A stretch of DNA of 64,000 nt from assembly GCF_026342435.1 (NCBI RefSeq), contig NZ_JAPEMT010000001.1, positions 558,001-622,000 on the forward strand. The letters run 5' to 3'. This document shows positions 6,083-14,678 of the stretch, one piece after another (position 1 is the stretch's first letter; the number at the start of each line of letters is the position of its first letter). Source of the stretch: Streptomyces sp. NBC_00237 (lineage in GTDB: Bacteria; Actinomycetota; Actinomycetes; Streptomycetales; Streptomycetaceae). The position numbers and the translations under genes were made by a program. The notes under the pieces are model-generated. The model had not been told where the DNA came from. It saw only the letters and a program-made list of their open reading frames with translations, and made no database searches.

Positions 6083-8710
6083 ATGAGCCTGCGACACATC
6101 GCCTACTGCCCGCCCGGAACCGTCTACTTCGACAAGCCCACCTCGGGCCCGGCCTCCGGCGAGGACTACCCCCTCGCGGGCGCCGAACTGCCCGAGGGGT
6201 GGACCCGCACCGCCCTCGGCGAGTGGACCTGCATCGGGCCGCCGAAGCCCGAGATCCCGCTCCAGGGCTGGAAGGTCCACGTCTCGGCGACGCTCGACTC
6301 GGCCGACGAGGTCCTCGACATCGTCCGCGACTACTGCTTCGCGAACCCGATGATGTTCAAGTTCCTCACCAGCCCGACCATGCTGATGCTGCGCAACAGC
6401 AAGTACGGCGACCGGGGCAGCAGCGGCAAGTTCATCACCATGTACCCGAAGGACGACGAGCATCTCGCGGTCGTACTGCGGGAGTTGGGGGCCCTCCTGG
6501 AGGGCCGTGACGGTCCGTACATCCTCAGCGACCTGCGCTGGAAGGAAGGCCCGCTGTACGTCCGCTACGGCGGCTTCGCGGCCCGCCTGTCCCGGCAGCC
6601 GAGCGGCGAGACCGTGCACTGCATCGAGGACCCCGAAGGCCGCCTGGTCCCGGACGTGCGCGGCCCCTCCTTCAAGCCGCCGGCCTGGGTGGAGCTGCCG
6701 CCCGTCGTCGCCGAAGCGCTCGCCGAGCGCAACAGCGGCGGCGGCCTCGGCGCCTTCCCGTTCAAGATCACCCAGGCGCTGCACTTCTCCAACGGCGGCG
6801 GCGTCTACCGCGCCGTCGACACCCGCGACCAGGCCGAAGTCCTGGTCAAGGAGGGCCGCCCGCACGCAGGACTCGACCAGTCGGGCGACGACGCCGTCAC
6901 CCGCCTCCAGCGCGAGCACGACGCGATGATCGCCCTGGAAGGGCTCGACGCCTTCCCCAAGGTCCTCGACTACCGCAAGGGCAGCCAGCACTGGTTCCTC
7001 ACCCGCGAGTACGTCGACGGCAAGCAGCTCGGCGGCGAGATGGTCCGCCTCAACCCGGTCGTGCACTCGGCGACCGACCAGTCCGAGACCCTCGACGCCG
7101 CCGCGTACACGAAGTGGGCGCTCGACATCCTCGACCGCATCGAGGCCGCCGTCGCCACCATGCACGACCGCGGCCTCGTCTTCGGCGACCTGCACCCCAA
7201 CAACGTCCTCATCCGCCCCGACGGCACCGTCGCCTTCATCGACCTGGAGACCACGCGCCCCGTCGACGGCCACAGCGGCCAGGCGATGGGCGCCCCCGGC
7301 TACTGCGCCCCGGCGGGCACCACCGGCACGGCCGTCGACCGCTACGCCCTGGGCTGCCTGCGGCTGAGCGTCTTCCTCCCCCTCACCACGCTCATGCCGT
7401 GGGACCCGGCCAAGGCGGAGCAGCTGATCGAGCTGGTGCGGGAGCGCTTCCCCGTCCCGGCGGACTTCGCCGCTCGCGTACGTACCGAACTCGGCCTGGA
7501 CGACGCGGAGCCGGTCGCACCCGTCTGGCCGCGCGCCACCGTCCCCGCCGACGGCTCCCCGGTCGACCACGCCGAGGTGTCCGCCCTCGCCGCCCGCGTC
7601 GCGAACGGCATCCTCGCCACCGCGACCCCCGAGCGCGAGGACCGCCTCTACCCCGGCGACATCGAGCAGTTCTCGCACCCCGGCGGCGGTCTGTCCGTCG
7701 CGCACGGCGTGGCCGGAGTCCTCTGGGCCCTGCACCGCGCGGGCGCCGACGTGCCCGCCGCGCACGTCGACTGGCTCGTCGAAGCGGCCCGTACGGTCGA
7801 CCAGCCGCGCCCCGGCCTCTACGACGGTCTCTCCGGCATCGCCTGCGTCCTGCACCTCCTGGGCCGCACCGCGCAGGCCGAGGAACTCCTCGACCGGGCC
7901 GTCGCCCTGCCCCGCGACGAGGCGGGCGACAGCCTCAACTCCGGTACGGCGGGCCTCGGCCTCGCTCTCCTCGCTCTCGGCCGCACCGCCGAGGCGGGCA
8001 TCCTCGCCGGGTCCCTCGCCCAGCGCATCCAGCTCGGCGCGGCCGACGTGCCCAGCGGCGCGGAGCCCGCCGAACGCAAGGACAAGCGTCACCTGCCCGG
8101 CCTGCTCTACGGCGGCGCTGGCCAGGCGCTCTTCCTGCTGCGCATGCACGACGCGGCCGACTCCCGCACCGAGGCCCTGGTCGACGCGGCGGCCGAGATG
8201 CTCCGCCACGACCTGATCCAGTCGGGCCGGCTGCCCGGCGGCCCCGAGGTCCTCGAACAGGCCCCGTGGCGCGGCCCGCACATCGCGTGCGGCAGCGCGG
8301 GCCAGATCGTGGTCCTGCGCGAACTCCTGGCCCACCGCCAGGACCCGCAGCTCACCGCCGTGTACGAGGCGATGCGCGCCGACCTCGCCACGGACTACCA
8401 CTCCGGCATCGGCCTCTTCACCGGCCGTGCGGGCGCGATGGCCGCCCTGCTCGACACGTACGACGACTCGAACGACGCATCGGGGGACGCCGCTCGTACG
8501 CTGCGCGCCCAGCTCGACGGGCTCGGCTGGCACGCCGTACCGCACGACGGGCAGCTGACCTTCCTCGGCGAACACGCGCTGCGGCTCTCCAGCGACCTGG
8601 CGACGGGTGCGGCGGGAGTCCTGGCGGTGCTGGCGGCACTGGGCGAGGGCGGGGGCCCGGCCCTCCCGTTCCTGGACGCGTCGGCGGTGCCGGTGGGCGC
8701 CGCCGCCTAG
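6083..8710 (+). CDS. Class III lanthionine synthetase LanKC
   Basis: An 875-residue three-domain enzyme: an N-terminal lyase-like region (~1-220), a Ser/Thr kinase-like domain (~230-520) and a LanC-like alpha-toroid (~540-875). Kinase features are the glycine loop GGGVYRA (~238), Lys256 in VLVKEG, the catalytic loop FGDLHPNN (Asp ~369) and the metal site DLE (~387). The toroid shows repeated G-x-x-G turns (HGVAG, DGLSG, GTAGLG, GGAGQ, FTGRAG). The Cys-His-Gly zinc motif of class I and II cyclases is replaced by ACGSAG, as is usual in class III. The enzyme should phosphorylate and eliminate Ser/Thr to dehydro-residues; with Cys-free precursors its cyclase half has no thiol to use. Confidence 0.92.
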   Translation: MSLRHIAYCPPGTVYFDKPTSGPASGEDYPLAGAELPEGWTRTALGEWTCIGPPKPEIPLQGWKVHVSATLDSADEVLDIVRDYCFANPMMFKFLTSPTMLMLRNSKYGDRGSSGKFITMYPKDDEHLAVVLRELGALLEGRDGPYILSDLRWKEGPLYVRYGGFAARLSRQPSGETVHCIEDPEGRLVPDVRGPSFKPPAWVELPPVVAEALAERNSGGGLGAFPFKITQALHFSNGGGVYRAVDTRDQAEVLVKEGRPHAGLDQSGDDAVTRLQREHDAMIALEGLDAFPKVLDYRKGSQHWFLTREYVDGKQLGGEMVRLNPVVHSATDQSETLDAAAYTKWALDILDRIEAAVATMHDRGLVFGDLHPNNVLIRPDGTVAFIDLETTRPVDGHSGQAMGAPGYCAPAGTTGTAVDRYALGCLRLSVFLPLTTLMPWDPAKAEQLIELVRERFPVPADFAARVRTELGLDDAEPVAPVWPRATVPADGSPVDHAEVSALAARVANGILATATPEREDRLYPGDIEQFSHPGGGLSVAHGVAGVLWALHRAGADVPAAHVDWLVEAARTVDQPRPGLYDGLSGIACVLHLLGRTAQAEELLDRAVALPRDEAGDSLNSGTAGLGLALLALGRTAEAGILAGSLAQRIQLGAADVPSGAEPAERKDKRHLPGLLYGGAGQALFLLRMHDAADSRTEALVDAAAEMLRHDLIQSGRLPGGPEVLEQAPWRGPHIACGSAGQIVVLRELLAHRQDPQLTAVYEAMRADLATDYHSGIGLFTGRAGAMAALLDTYDDSNDASGDAARTLRAQLDGLGWHAVPHDGQLTFLGEHALRLSSDLATGAAGVLAVLAALGEGGGPALPFLDASAVPVGAAA

Positions 8711-8758
8711 GCCCTGCTTCCGCCCGACGCACCTGCTTCACGTACTGGAGAACCCCGC

Positions 8759-9055
8759 ATGACCGCGACCCCCGCCACCGGCTCACCCCGCTCCGTCCCC
8801 TCCGTCCCCTCCGTCCCCTCCGTCTACGAGGTGCGCATCGGAACGACCACCGACGCCCCGGCGGGAGCGGCCCCGGAAATGGCCGCGGTGCGCCTGATCG
8901 CCCAGCTCCCCGCCCCCTGGACGGCGGAACTGGGGGACTGCGAGGGCCCGTACGCCACCCTCGCCTTCACGGGGGAGGGCAGCGCGCGGGACCTGGCTGC
9001 CGTACTGGACGGACTGCTGGGGGCCGGTGCCCTACGGGGGTGGGCACGGGCCTGA
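8759..9055 (+). CDS. Small protein of unknown function at the end of the RiPP operon
   Basis: A 98-residue protein with a GTACTGGAGAACC ribosome site, encoded 48 bp after LanKC on the same strand. It has a Ser/Pro repeat near residues 12-21 (three SVP units) followed by a compact alpha/beta-looking segment (VYEVRIGTTTDAP ... LRGWARA) with one Cys. I do not recognise a family. Position suggests an accessory or immunity role in the peptide pathway; it is followed by a convergent terminator that marks the operon end. Confidence 0.7.
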   Translation: MTATPATGSPRSVPSVPSVPSVYEVRIGTTTDAPAGAAPEMAAVRLIAQLPAPWTAELGDCEGPYATLAFTGEGSARDLAAVLDGLLGAGALRGWARA

Positions 9056-9070
9056 ACGGGCGGTCCGAGC

Positions 9071-9107
9071 GGGGCGGTTGAGGGGCTACAGGCCCTTCAG
9101 CCGCCCC
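9071..9107. terminator. Bidirectional hairpin between convergent genes
   Basis: Near-perfect 16-base arms, GGGGCGGTTGAGGGGC and GCCCTTCAGCCGCCCC, separated by a few bases. It lies between the RiPP operon and the convergent aminotransferase gene and overlaps the last codons of the latter. No U-tract follows, as is normal in Streptomyces. Confidence 0.6.
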
Positions 9108-10279
9108 ACTGCTTCCTGCAACACCTCGGTCTTCTTGCAGAAGGCGAAGCGCACGAAGGGCGCCCCGGCCGCGCGGTCGTCGTAGAACACCGCGTTGGGG
9201 ATCGCCACGACCCCGCACCGCTCGGGCAGTTCCCGGCAGAAGGCGAATCCGTCGCCGCTCCCGCCGAGGGGCCTGATGTCGGTCGTCACGAAGTACGTCC
9301 CGGACGGCCGGTAGACCTCGAAGCCCGCCTCCCTGAGGCCCGTGCTCAACAGGTCCCGCTTGGCGCGGAGCTGGCCGCGCAGGTCGTCGAAGTACGCGTC
9401 CGGCAGGGCGAGGGCCTCGGCGACCGCGTACTGGAAGGGGCCCGCCGAGACGTACGTCAGGAACTGCTTCGCCGACCTGACCGCCCCCACCAGCTCCGGC
9501 GAGGCCGTCACCCACCCGACCTTCCACCCGGTGAACGAGAACGTCTTGCCGCTCGACGAGATCGTCACCGTCCGCTCCTGCATGCCGGGGAAGGTGGCGA
9601 GCGGGAGGTGCTCGACGTCGTACACGAGGTGCTCGTACACCTCGTCCGTGATCACCAGCAGGTCGCGCTCGACGGCGATCCGCGCGATCTCGGCCAGTTC
9701 CTCGCGGGTGAGGACGGTGCCGGTGGGATTGTGGGGGGTGTTGAGGAGCAGGAGCCGGGTGCGCGGGGTGATCGCGTCGCGGAGTTCGTCGAGGTCGAGA
9801 CGGTACGTGCCGTCCTGCGGCCGGAGCTGTACGGGGACGCGGCGCCCGCCGGCCATGGCGATGCAGGCCGCGTAGCTGTCGTAGTACGGCTCCAGGGCGA
9901 CGACCTCGTCGCCGGGTTCGACGAGGGCGAGGAGAGAGGCGGCGATCGCCTCGGTGGCGCCCGCCGTGACCAGTACCTCGGTGTCGGGGTCGTACGCGAG
10001 TCCGTAGCGGCGCCGCTGGTGTTCCGCGACGGCGGTGCGCAGCTCGGGGACGCCGGGGCCCGGCGGGTACTGGTTGCCGCGACCGTCGCGCAGCGCCCGC
10101 ACCGCGGCCTCGCGGACCTCCTCGGGGCCGTCCTCGTCGGGGAAGCCCTGGCCGAGGTTGATCGACCCGGTGCGCACGGCCAGCGCCGACATCTCGGCGA
10201 AGATCGTCGTCCCGAACTCGGCGAGACGGCGGTTGAGGAGGGGGCGGGGTGCGCCGGGGGAGCCTGCGGAGGTGGTCAT
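9086..10279 (-). CDS. PLP-dependent class I/II aminotransferase
   Basis: A 397-residue fold-type I aminotransferase related to N-succinyldiaminopimelate and kynurenine aminotransferases. Visible marks are NLGQGFPD near the N terminus, the Asn loop NTPHNPTG, the Asp of ITDEVYEHLVYD and the PLP Lys in SSSGKTFSFTGWK. ATG 10279 is preferred over ATG 10288 because AGGA sits eight bases before it. It is convergent to the RiPP operon behind a terminator, so I read it as a core gene rather than the daptide aminotransferase, though the substrate cannot be told from sequence. Confidence 0.88.
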   Translation of the reverse strand: MTTSAGSPGAPRPLLNRRLAEFGTTIFAEMSALAVRTGSINLGQGFPDEDGPEEVREAAVRALRDGRGNQYPPGPGVPELRTAVAEHQRRRYGLAYDPDTEVLVTAGATEAIAASLLALVEPGDEVVALEPYYDSYAACIAMAGGRRVPVQLRPQDGTYRLDLDELRDAITPRTRLLLLNTPHNPTGTVLTREELAEIARIAVERDLLVITDEVYEHLVYDVEHLPLATFPGMQERTVTISSSGKTFSFTGWKVGWVTASPELVGAVRSAKQFLTYVSAGPFQYAVAEALALPDAYFDDLRGQLRAKRDLLSTGLREAGFEVYRPSGTYFVTTDIRPLGGSGDGFAFCRELPERCGVVAIPNAVFYDDRAAGAPFVRFAFCKKTEVLQEAVGRLKGL

Positions 10280-10351
10280 GGCGGCCATCCTGCGCGGAAC
10301 CTCTGGACTTGCTCAAGTGTGCTTTGGGCGTGGCGGCGTTCGGGAATCCCC

Positions 10352-10365
10352 TCCGCACGTGCGGA
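10352..10365. promoter_or_regulatory. 14-bp palindrome in a divergent promoter region
   Basis: TCCGCACGTGCGGA is a perfect palindrome in the gap between the aminotransferase (leftward) and the small Cys/Gly-rich gene (rightward). It is embedded in further GGAAT/ATTCC-like repeats (GGGAATCCCC, GGAATCCCTTCC). It could be a regulator site; I know no regulator for it. Confidence 0.35.
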
Positions 10366-10409
10366 AGGAATCCCTTCCGCTCCGGGGGAACGGAAGGACG
10401 GTGAGGGCC

Positions 10410-10658
10410 GTGACCGGTCTGTTCATCGCGCTGGGTGTGATGGTGGTGGTGCTCGTCGCGATCTTCGCGAAGGTCAGGAGCACGCCGGACCCGAACAGGT
10501 ACAGGACGGCGCAGCGCAGGACGAAGCGGCGCAGGACCGGGTCCTGGGCGAGTGGCGGCAGCGGGTACTCCTGCGGGGGCGGCTCGTCGTGCGGCGGCTC
10601 TTCGTCGTGCGGGGGCGGCGGCGGAGGCGGCGGCGGTGGGTGCGGCGGGGGCAGCTGA
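10410..10658 (+). CDS. Small single-pass membrane protein with Cys/Gly/Ser-rich tail
   Basis: About 82 residues from GTG 10410 (GTG 10401 is an alternative but too close to the GGAAGGA ribosome site). One N-terminal membrane helix (TGLFIALGVMVVVLVAIFAK) is followed by a strongly basic linker (RTAQRRTKRRR) and a low-complexity tail with five Cys spaced by Gly/Ser runs, including ten consecutive Gly. I do not recognise a characterised function. The Cys-rich cytoplasmic tail might bind metal or cross-link, but that is speculation. Confidence 0.6.
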   Translation: MTGLFIALGVMVVVLVAIFAKVRSTPDPNRYRTAQRRTKRRRTGSWASGGSGYSCGGGSSCGGSSSCGGGGGGGGGGCGGGS

Positions 10659-10802
10659 GCCTGCCCGGCCGGGCTGCGGGGGCGGCTGAGGCTGCCCGGC
10701 CGGGCTGCGGGGGGCCGCTGAGCCCCTCGTGGTGAACCGCCCGCGTGAACGTCCGGGGAACGGCTGACACGGGGCAGCTGATCCTCCGGGCCTGATGGGG
10801 AA

Positions 10803-10868
10803 GGGCGCCCGGCGGGAGCCGGGGAGGACTCGTACATGTGTCCTCCTCTCAACTCCTGCCGGGCGCCC
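10803..10868. repeat. Large interrupted inverted repeat in a 409-bp gene-free stretch
   Basis: Outer arms GGGCGCCCGGCGGGAG and CTCCTGCCGGGCGCCC differ at one position, and an inner stem GGAGGAC/GTCCTCC encloses a loop containing TCGTACATGT. The stretch 10659-11067 otherwise contains only two near-repeats of GGCTGMGSCTGCCCGGCCGG near 10660-10710 and no coding frame I would support. The hairpin may terminate the upstream gene or be a mobile-repeat remnant. Confidence 0.5.
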
Positions 10869-11067
10869 ATTTGTTGAACAGTTGAACCGTGTGGCCCCCG
10901 AGGGGATGGAAACCCCGCCAGATTGGGTAAAAACGCTAGGTGCGCCGCACACTTCATGATTCCCTCGCTGATGGAAATTCCCCGAGCGGGCGGTTCTCCA
11001 GCTCCACCCCGTACATCTCCGGCGTGCCCCTGGCCCACCCCCCACTGTGTGTTTGCGGAGCCACCAC

Positions 11068-11589
11068 ATGCTGACGACCCTCACGACCGACTACACCGAC
11101 ACGTGTGCCTCCGATCTGGCGTGGGCGCTCGGCCGGGAGCCGCTGCCCGCCCTCGCCGTACTCGATCTCGAACTGGACGGCGCCACCCTTCAGCTGCGTC
11201 TCCTCGGCGCCTCCCACCAGGTACTTCTCTCCGAAAGTGACGGCTACTGCTCGGAAACCGTCGCCTGCATCCCCGGCAGCAGGACCCCGCTCCCGCTGGG
11301 CGTCTCCAAGCAGGTCGGCAACTGGGACTACGAGTTCGCGGCCCGGGTGGAGAGGCTGTCCGAAGCCGCGTTCGCCGGTCGCGCGCAGGAACTGCTCGCG
11401 CTGGTCGCCGACCATCCGAACGGGCTCGCCGGAACGTTCCCCGGCAGTCCGTACGCGTTCACCGCACTGCTCGCGCAGCGCGAGGGCAACGGCCAGGTGA
11501 GCTGGCGGACCTGGCACGCGTACCCGCAGGAAGGGCAGTTGGTGGTGACACGGACGCGGGTGGGGATGCGGGTGCCCGCAGCGGTCTGA
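11068..11589 (+). CDS. DUF2617 family protein
   Basis: A 173-residue cytoplasmic protein starting at ATG 11068 (MLTTLTTDYTDTCASDLAWAL). Length and motifs (LELDGATLQLRLLGASHQVLL; a central PGSRTPLPLG; the HAYPQEGQLVVTRTRV end) match the actinobacterial DUF2617 family, which has no assigned activity. It lies 99 bp upstream of the spermidine-synthase-like gene, a pairing I remember as common in Streptomyces, so the two may act together. Confidence 0.78.
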   Translation: MLTTLTTDYTDTCASDLAWALGREPLPALAVLDLELDGATLQLRLLGASHQVLLSESDGYCSETVACIPGSRTPLPLGVSKQVGNWDYEFAARVERLSEAAFAGRAQELLALVADHPNGLAGTFPGSPYAFTALLAQREGNGQVSWRTWHAYPQEGQLVVTRTRVGMRVPAAV

Positions 11590-11688
11590 GGGGGTGGGGC
11601 GCTGTGCCGGGTTGTATGCCTGGCGCGCCCCAGATACACCCTTGTGGGTGACGGTTCGCGAGCGAGTGGTGACGTAGCGTTGCCCAAC

Positions 11689-13620
11689 ATGATCCAACCG
11701 GCCTCCGCCTCAGCCGGACCAGAATCCGCCGGACCCGACCCGGCCGGGTCGGGCTCCGTCGGGCGTGAATCCGCTGTCCGTGCTGCTGTCGGGCCGGACC
11801 CCGCCGGGCCTGGTGACGGTCTCTCGCTGCCGTCGCCGCGCGGCTCGGGGCGGGGCGTTCGGCTGCGCGCGCGCAGCCGAACACGTACGCGTGGGCGGGT
11901 GCGTGGGCGGGGCACGGGGCGCTCGCTGCCGGTGAGCCCTCGGGCGGCCCGCTTCCTGGTGCTGGGTGTGGTGTTTCTGTGCGCCGCCTGCGGTCTGGTG
12001 TACGAACTCGAACTGGTCGCGCTCGCCTCGTACTTGATCGGTGACTCGGTCACCCAGGCGTCCGTGGTCCTCTCCACGATGGTCTTCGCGATGGGCGTCG
12101 GCTCCCTGCTGGCGAAGCGCCTGCGCACCCAGGCGGCCGTGGGCTTCGGCATGCTGGAGGCGGGGCTCGCGGCGGTGGGCGGCAGTTCGGCGCTGGTGCT
12201 GTACGCGTCGTTCGCGTGGTTCGGCGGGGCGCGGTACGTGCTGGTGGCGTTCTCGCTCGCGATCGGCGTGCTCATCGGGGCGGAGATCCCGCTGCTGATG
12301 ACGCTGATCCAGCGAATCGGGCGGGAGGTGCCGGGCGCTGCGGTCGCTGCGGTCGCTGCGGGCGGTCCTGCGGGCTCCCCGGTCTCTCCGGCGTCCACGG
12401 TCTCCCCGGACGGCGGGAGCCACGAGGGCTACGGGAGTGACGGGAGCGATGGGAGTGACGGGGGTGATGCGAGTGGCGACGTGGCGGACCTTTTCGCCGC
12501 CGACTACGTGGGGGCGCTCGTGGGCGGGCTCCTCTTCCCCTTCTTCCTCCTCCCGATGCTCGGACAGCTCACGGGCGCGCTGCTCACCGGGGCGGTCAAC
12601 ACGGCCGCCGGGGGCTCCCTGGTCCTGTGGCTGTTCCGGCGCGAGCTCACGCGGCGCAACCGCTGGCTGCTGATCGGCGTCAACGTCGCCGTCCTCACCT
12701 CCCTGGCCACCGCGACCGTCCTGGTCGACGACTTCGAACGGGCCGCGAGACGGGCGGTGTACGGGGACCGGGTGCGGGTCGCCGTACAGACCGACGCGCA
12801 GGAGGTCGTCATCACCGGCAGTGTGTCGGGCCCGATGGACTTCTTCCTCGACGGCAGACTCCGCGTCTCCAGCCGCGACGAATACCGCTACCACGAGGCC
12901 CTGGTCCACCCCGCGATGCGCGGCAAACACGCCCGCGTCCTGATCCTGGGCGGGGGCGACGGAATGGCCGCCCGCGAGGTGCTCCGCTACCCGGACGTCC
13001 GTACGGTCACGCTCGTCGAGCTGGATCCAGGGGTCGTGGAACTCGCGCGCACCGACCCGGCGTTGGTAGCCCTCAACGGGGGCGTGCACCAGGACCCCCG
13101 CCTCCACGTCGTGAACGCGGACGCCTTCGGCTGGCTGCGTTCGGCGCCGCTCGGCGACCTCCCCTACGACGTGGTCATCTCCGACCTGCCCGATCCGGGC
13201 ATCACCGCCGCCACGAAGCTCTACTCGCAGGAGTTCTACGGGCTGGCGGCGGACGTGCTCGCTCCCGGGGGCCGGATGGTGGTCCACGCGGGCCCGATCG
13301 GGGCCCGCCCCCACGTCTACTGGACCGTCGAGGCCACCCTGCGCGCGGCGGGCCTCGCCACCCGCCCGTACCGGGCGACCGGCCGCCTCTCCGACTTCAG
13401 CGCGGGCCCGGACCGCTCCTCCGGCAACTCCAGGGCCCCGCGCGACTGGGGCCTGATCCTCGCCGCGGTCACCCGACCGGGCCTGGGCATCGCCCCCGAC
13501 GCGCCGCACCTGCGCTCCCTGACCGTGCCGGTACTGCTGGAAGGGGCGAGGTCGGCGGAATCCGCCCGGATCGGGGGCGCGGGCCCCTCGACGCTGATCC
13601 ACCCTCGCTACGGCCAATGA
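11689..13620 (+). CDS. Membrane-bound spermidine synthase-like protein
   Basis: A 643-residue protein. About 75 residues of low-complexity Gly/Ser/Pro and Arg-rich sequence precede a run of membrane helices (starting [21 protein letters not shown]). A polyamine-synthase/methyltransferase-type Rossmann domain follows, with the nucleotide motif [17 protein letters not shown] and acidic [12 protein letters not shown]. Between helices lies a Gly/Asp/Ser repeat linker (~residues 220-260). The fusion of a multi-pass membrane domain with an aminopropyltransferase fold is a known actinobacterial family; substrates are not established. The start is ATG 11689; internal starts are possible because the N-terminal 75 residues are poorly conserved-looking. 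Confidence 0.82.
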   Translation: MIQPASASAGPESAGPDPAGSGSVGRESAVRAAVGPDPAGPGDGLSLPSPRGSGRGVRLRARSRTRTRGRVRGRGTGRSLPVSPRAARFLVLGVVFLCAACGLVYELELVALASYLIGDSVTQASVVLSTMVFAMGVGSLLAKRLRTQAAVGFGMLEAGLAAVGGSSALVLYASFAWFGGARYVLVAFSLAIGVLIGAEIPLLMTLIQRIGREVPGAAVAAVAAGGPAGSPVSPASTVSPDGGSHEGYGSDGSDGSDGGDASGDVADLFAADYVGALVGGLLFPFFLLPMLGQLTGALLTGAVNTAAGGSLVLWLFRRELTRRNRWLLIGVNVAVLTSLATATVLVDDFERAARRAVYGDRVRVAVQTDAQEVVITGSVSGPMDFFLDGRLRVSSRDEYRYHEALVHPAMRGKHARVLILGGGDGMAAREVLRYPDVRTVTLVELDPGVVELARTDPALVALNGGVHQDPRLHVVNADAFGWLRSAPLGDLPYDVVISDLPDPGITAATKLYSQEFYGLAADVLAPGGRMVVHAGPIGARPHVYWTVEATLRAAGLATRPYRATGRLSDFSAGPDRSSGNSRAPRDWGLILAAVTRPGLGIAPDAPHLRSLTVPVLLEGARSAESARIGGAGPSTLIHPRYGQ

Positions 13621-13692
13621 CCGGTGCGGTGGAGGGGGCGCATCTGGGGGAGTGGGGTGTGAAATCCGCCCGGCTGAGTAGGCTCAGGAACC

Positions 13693-14559
13693 ATGGACCA
13701 TGAGGTGTTCGTTCCGGTTCCGCCCACCGCCGTACGGCAAACGCTCGCCACCCCCGCCCGGCTGGCCCGCTGCCTCCCCGGCTTCCAGCAGGACGCCGAC
13801 ACGTCGTCCACGCCGCTCACCGGCCGCCTGAAGGTCCGCCTCGGCGGCCACACCATCACCTATCGCGGCGCGCTGACCGTCACACCCACCACCAAGGGCG
13901 CCTTCACCGTCGAGGGCGAGGGCTCGGAAGCACGCGGCAACGGCTCCGTGAAGCTGTCCCTGACCGTGCGCACCGCCCCCGCCGACGACGGCACGATGCT
14001 GAGCTTCACCGGCACCGCCGAAGGCGACGGCCGCATCACCGAAGTGGACGCCCCGACCGTCGAGTCCGCCGTGCACCGCCTCCTGGACCGCTTCGGAGCC
14101 AGTCTCGCCACGGAGGCCGAAGCTCCCAAGCCCAAGCCTGCCCCGAAGCCACAGCCTGCCCCGAAGCCACAGCCGGACCCCAAGCCCAAGCCCAAGGCGA
14201 CGAAGCCCAAGCCCGACCCCGCCCTCGACCGCCTCAGTGACGAAGAGCTGACCATGGACGACCCCCTCCCCGAGGACGAGGAGGCCGCCCTGCGCGAGGC
14301 TCTCGAAGGGCTGCCGGGAGACATCCCGGAGGCATTCCTCGACGACGAGCCCCCCGCCGAGGCCGCGCACGCCCGCCGCACGATGATCGGCCGCAGCGCG
14401 GAAGAGGTCGACCACGCGCCGCCGCGCGGCCGGTACGCGCCCGTCATGGCCCCGGCTCCCACCTCCGCCACGTTCACACTGCGCCGCCTGGCACCCGCCG
14501 CCGCCCTCGCGGTGGCCTCGGCCGTGGTCGTGGGACGCGTACTGCGCCGACGCAGGTAG
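13693..14559 (+). CDS. SRPBCC/CoxG-like protein with C-terminal membrane anchor
   Basis: A 288-residue protein. Residues 1-140 form a START-like lipid/ligand-binding fold (MDHEVFVPVPPTAVRQTLAT, then LTGRLKVRLGGHTITYRGAL), as in the carbon-monoxide-dehydrogenase subunit G group. A Lys/Pro repeat linker (KPKPAPKPQPAPKPQPDPKP, ~146-175) leads to an acidic segment and a hydrophobic C-terminal helix ending in RRRR, which would hold it at the membrane. The ligand is unknown. Confidence 0.8.
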   Translation: MDHEVFVPVPPTAVRQTLATPARLARCLPGFQQDADTSSTPLTGRLKVRLGGHTITYRGALTVTPTTKGAFTVEGEGSEARGNGSVKLSLTVRTAPADDGTMLSFTGTAEGDGRITEVDAPTVESAVHRLLDRFGASLATEAEAPKPKPAPKPQPAPKPQPDPKPKPKATKPKPDPALDRLSDEELTMDDPLPEDEEAALREALEGLPGDIPEAFLDDEPPAEAAHARRTMIGRSAEEVDHAPPRGRYAPVMAPAPTSATFTLRRLAPAAALAVASAVVVGRVLRRRR

Positions 14560-14579
14560 CGACAGGCGGGGAACCGTAC

Positions 14580-14643
14580 CCGAGTGGGCCGTACCCGGGT
14601 GGGCCGGACGCGGGTGGGCCGGACGCGGGTGGGCCGGACGCGG
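14580..14643. repeat. Short tandem repeat, 15-bp unit
   Basis: Four to five copies of a unit like GGGTGGGCCGGACGC (early copies read GAGTGGGCCGTACCC) lie in the gap between the SRPBCC and epimerase genes. No coding frame crosses it. Confidence 0.75.
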
Positions 14644-14678
14644 CCAACACCCGGGCCCCGCGCCAGTACTGTCGGAGC

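Noticed and set aside
3642..6086. An 814-codon Arg/Pro-rich open frame overlapping the permease and M50 genes
   Set aside because: It is the out-of-frame shadow of two well-recognised genes, with low-complexity Arg/Pro composition typical of GC-rich wrong frames.
9086..10279. Aminotransferase as the missing daptide amination enzyme
   Set aside because: It is convergent to the RiPP operon behind a terminator, and it has a general class I/II sequence next to core genes. I keep it as a core enzyme.
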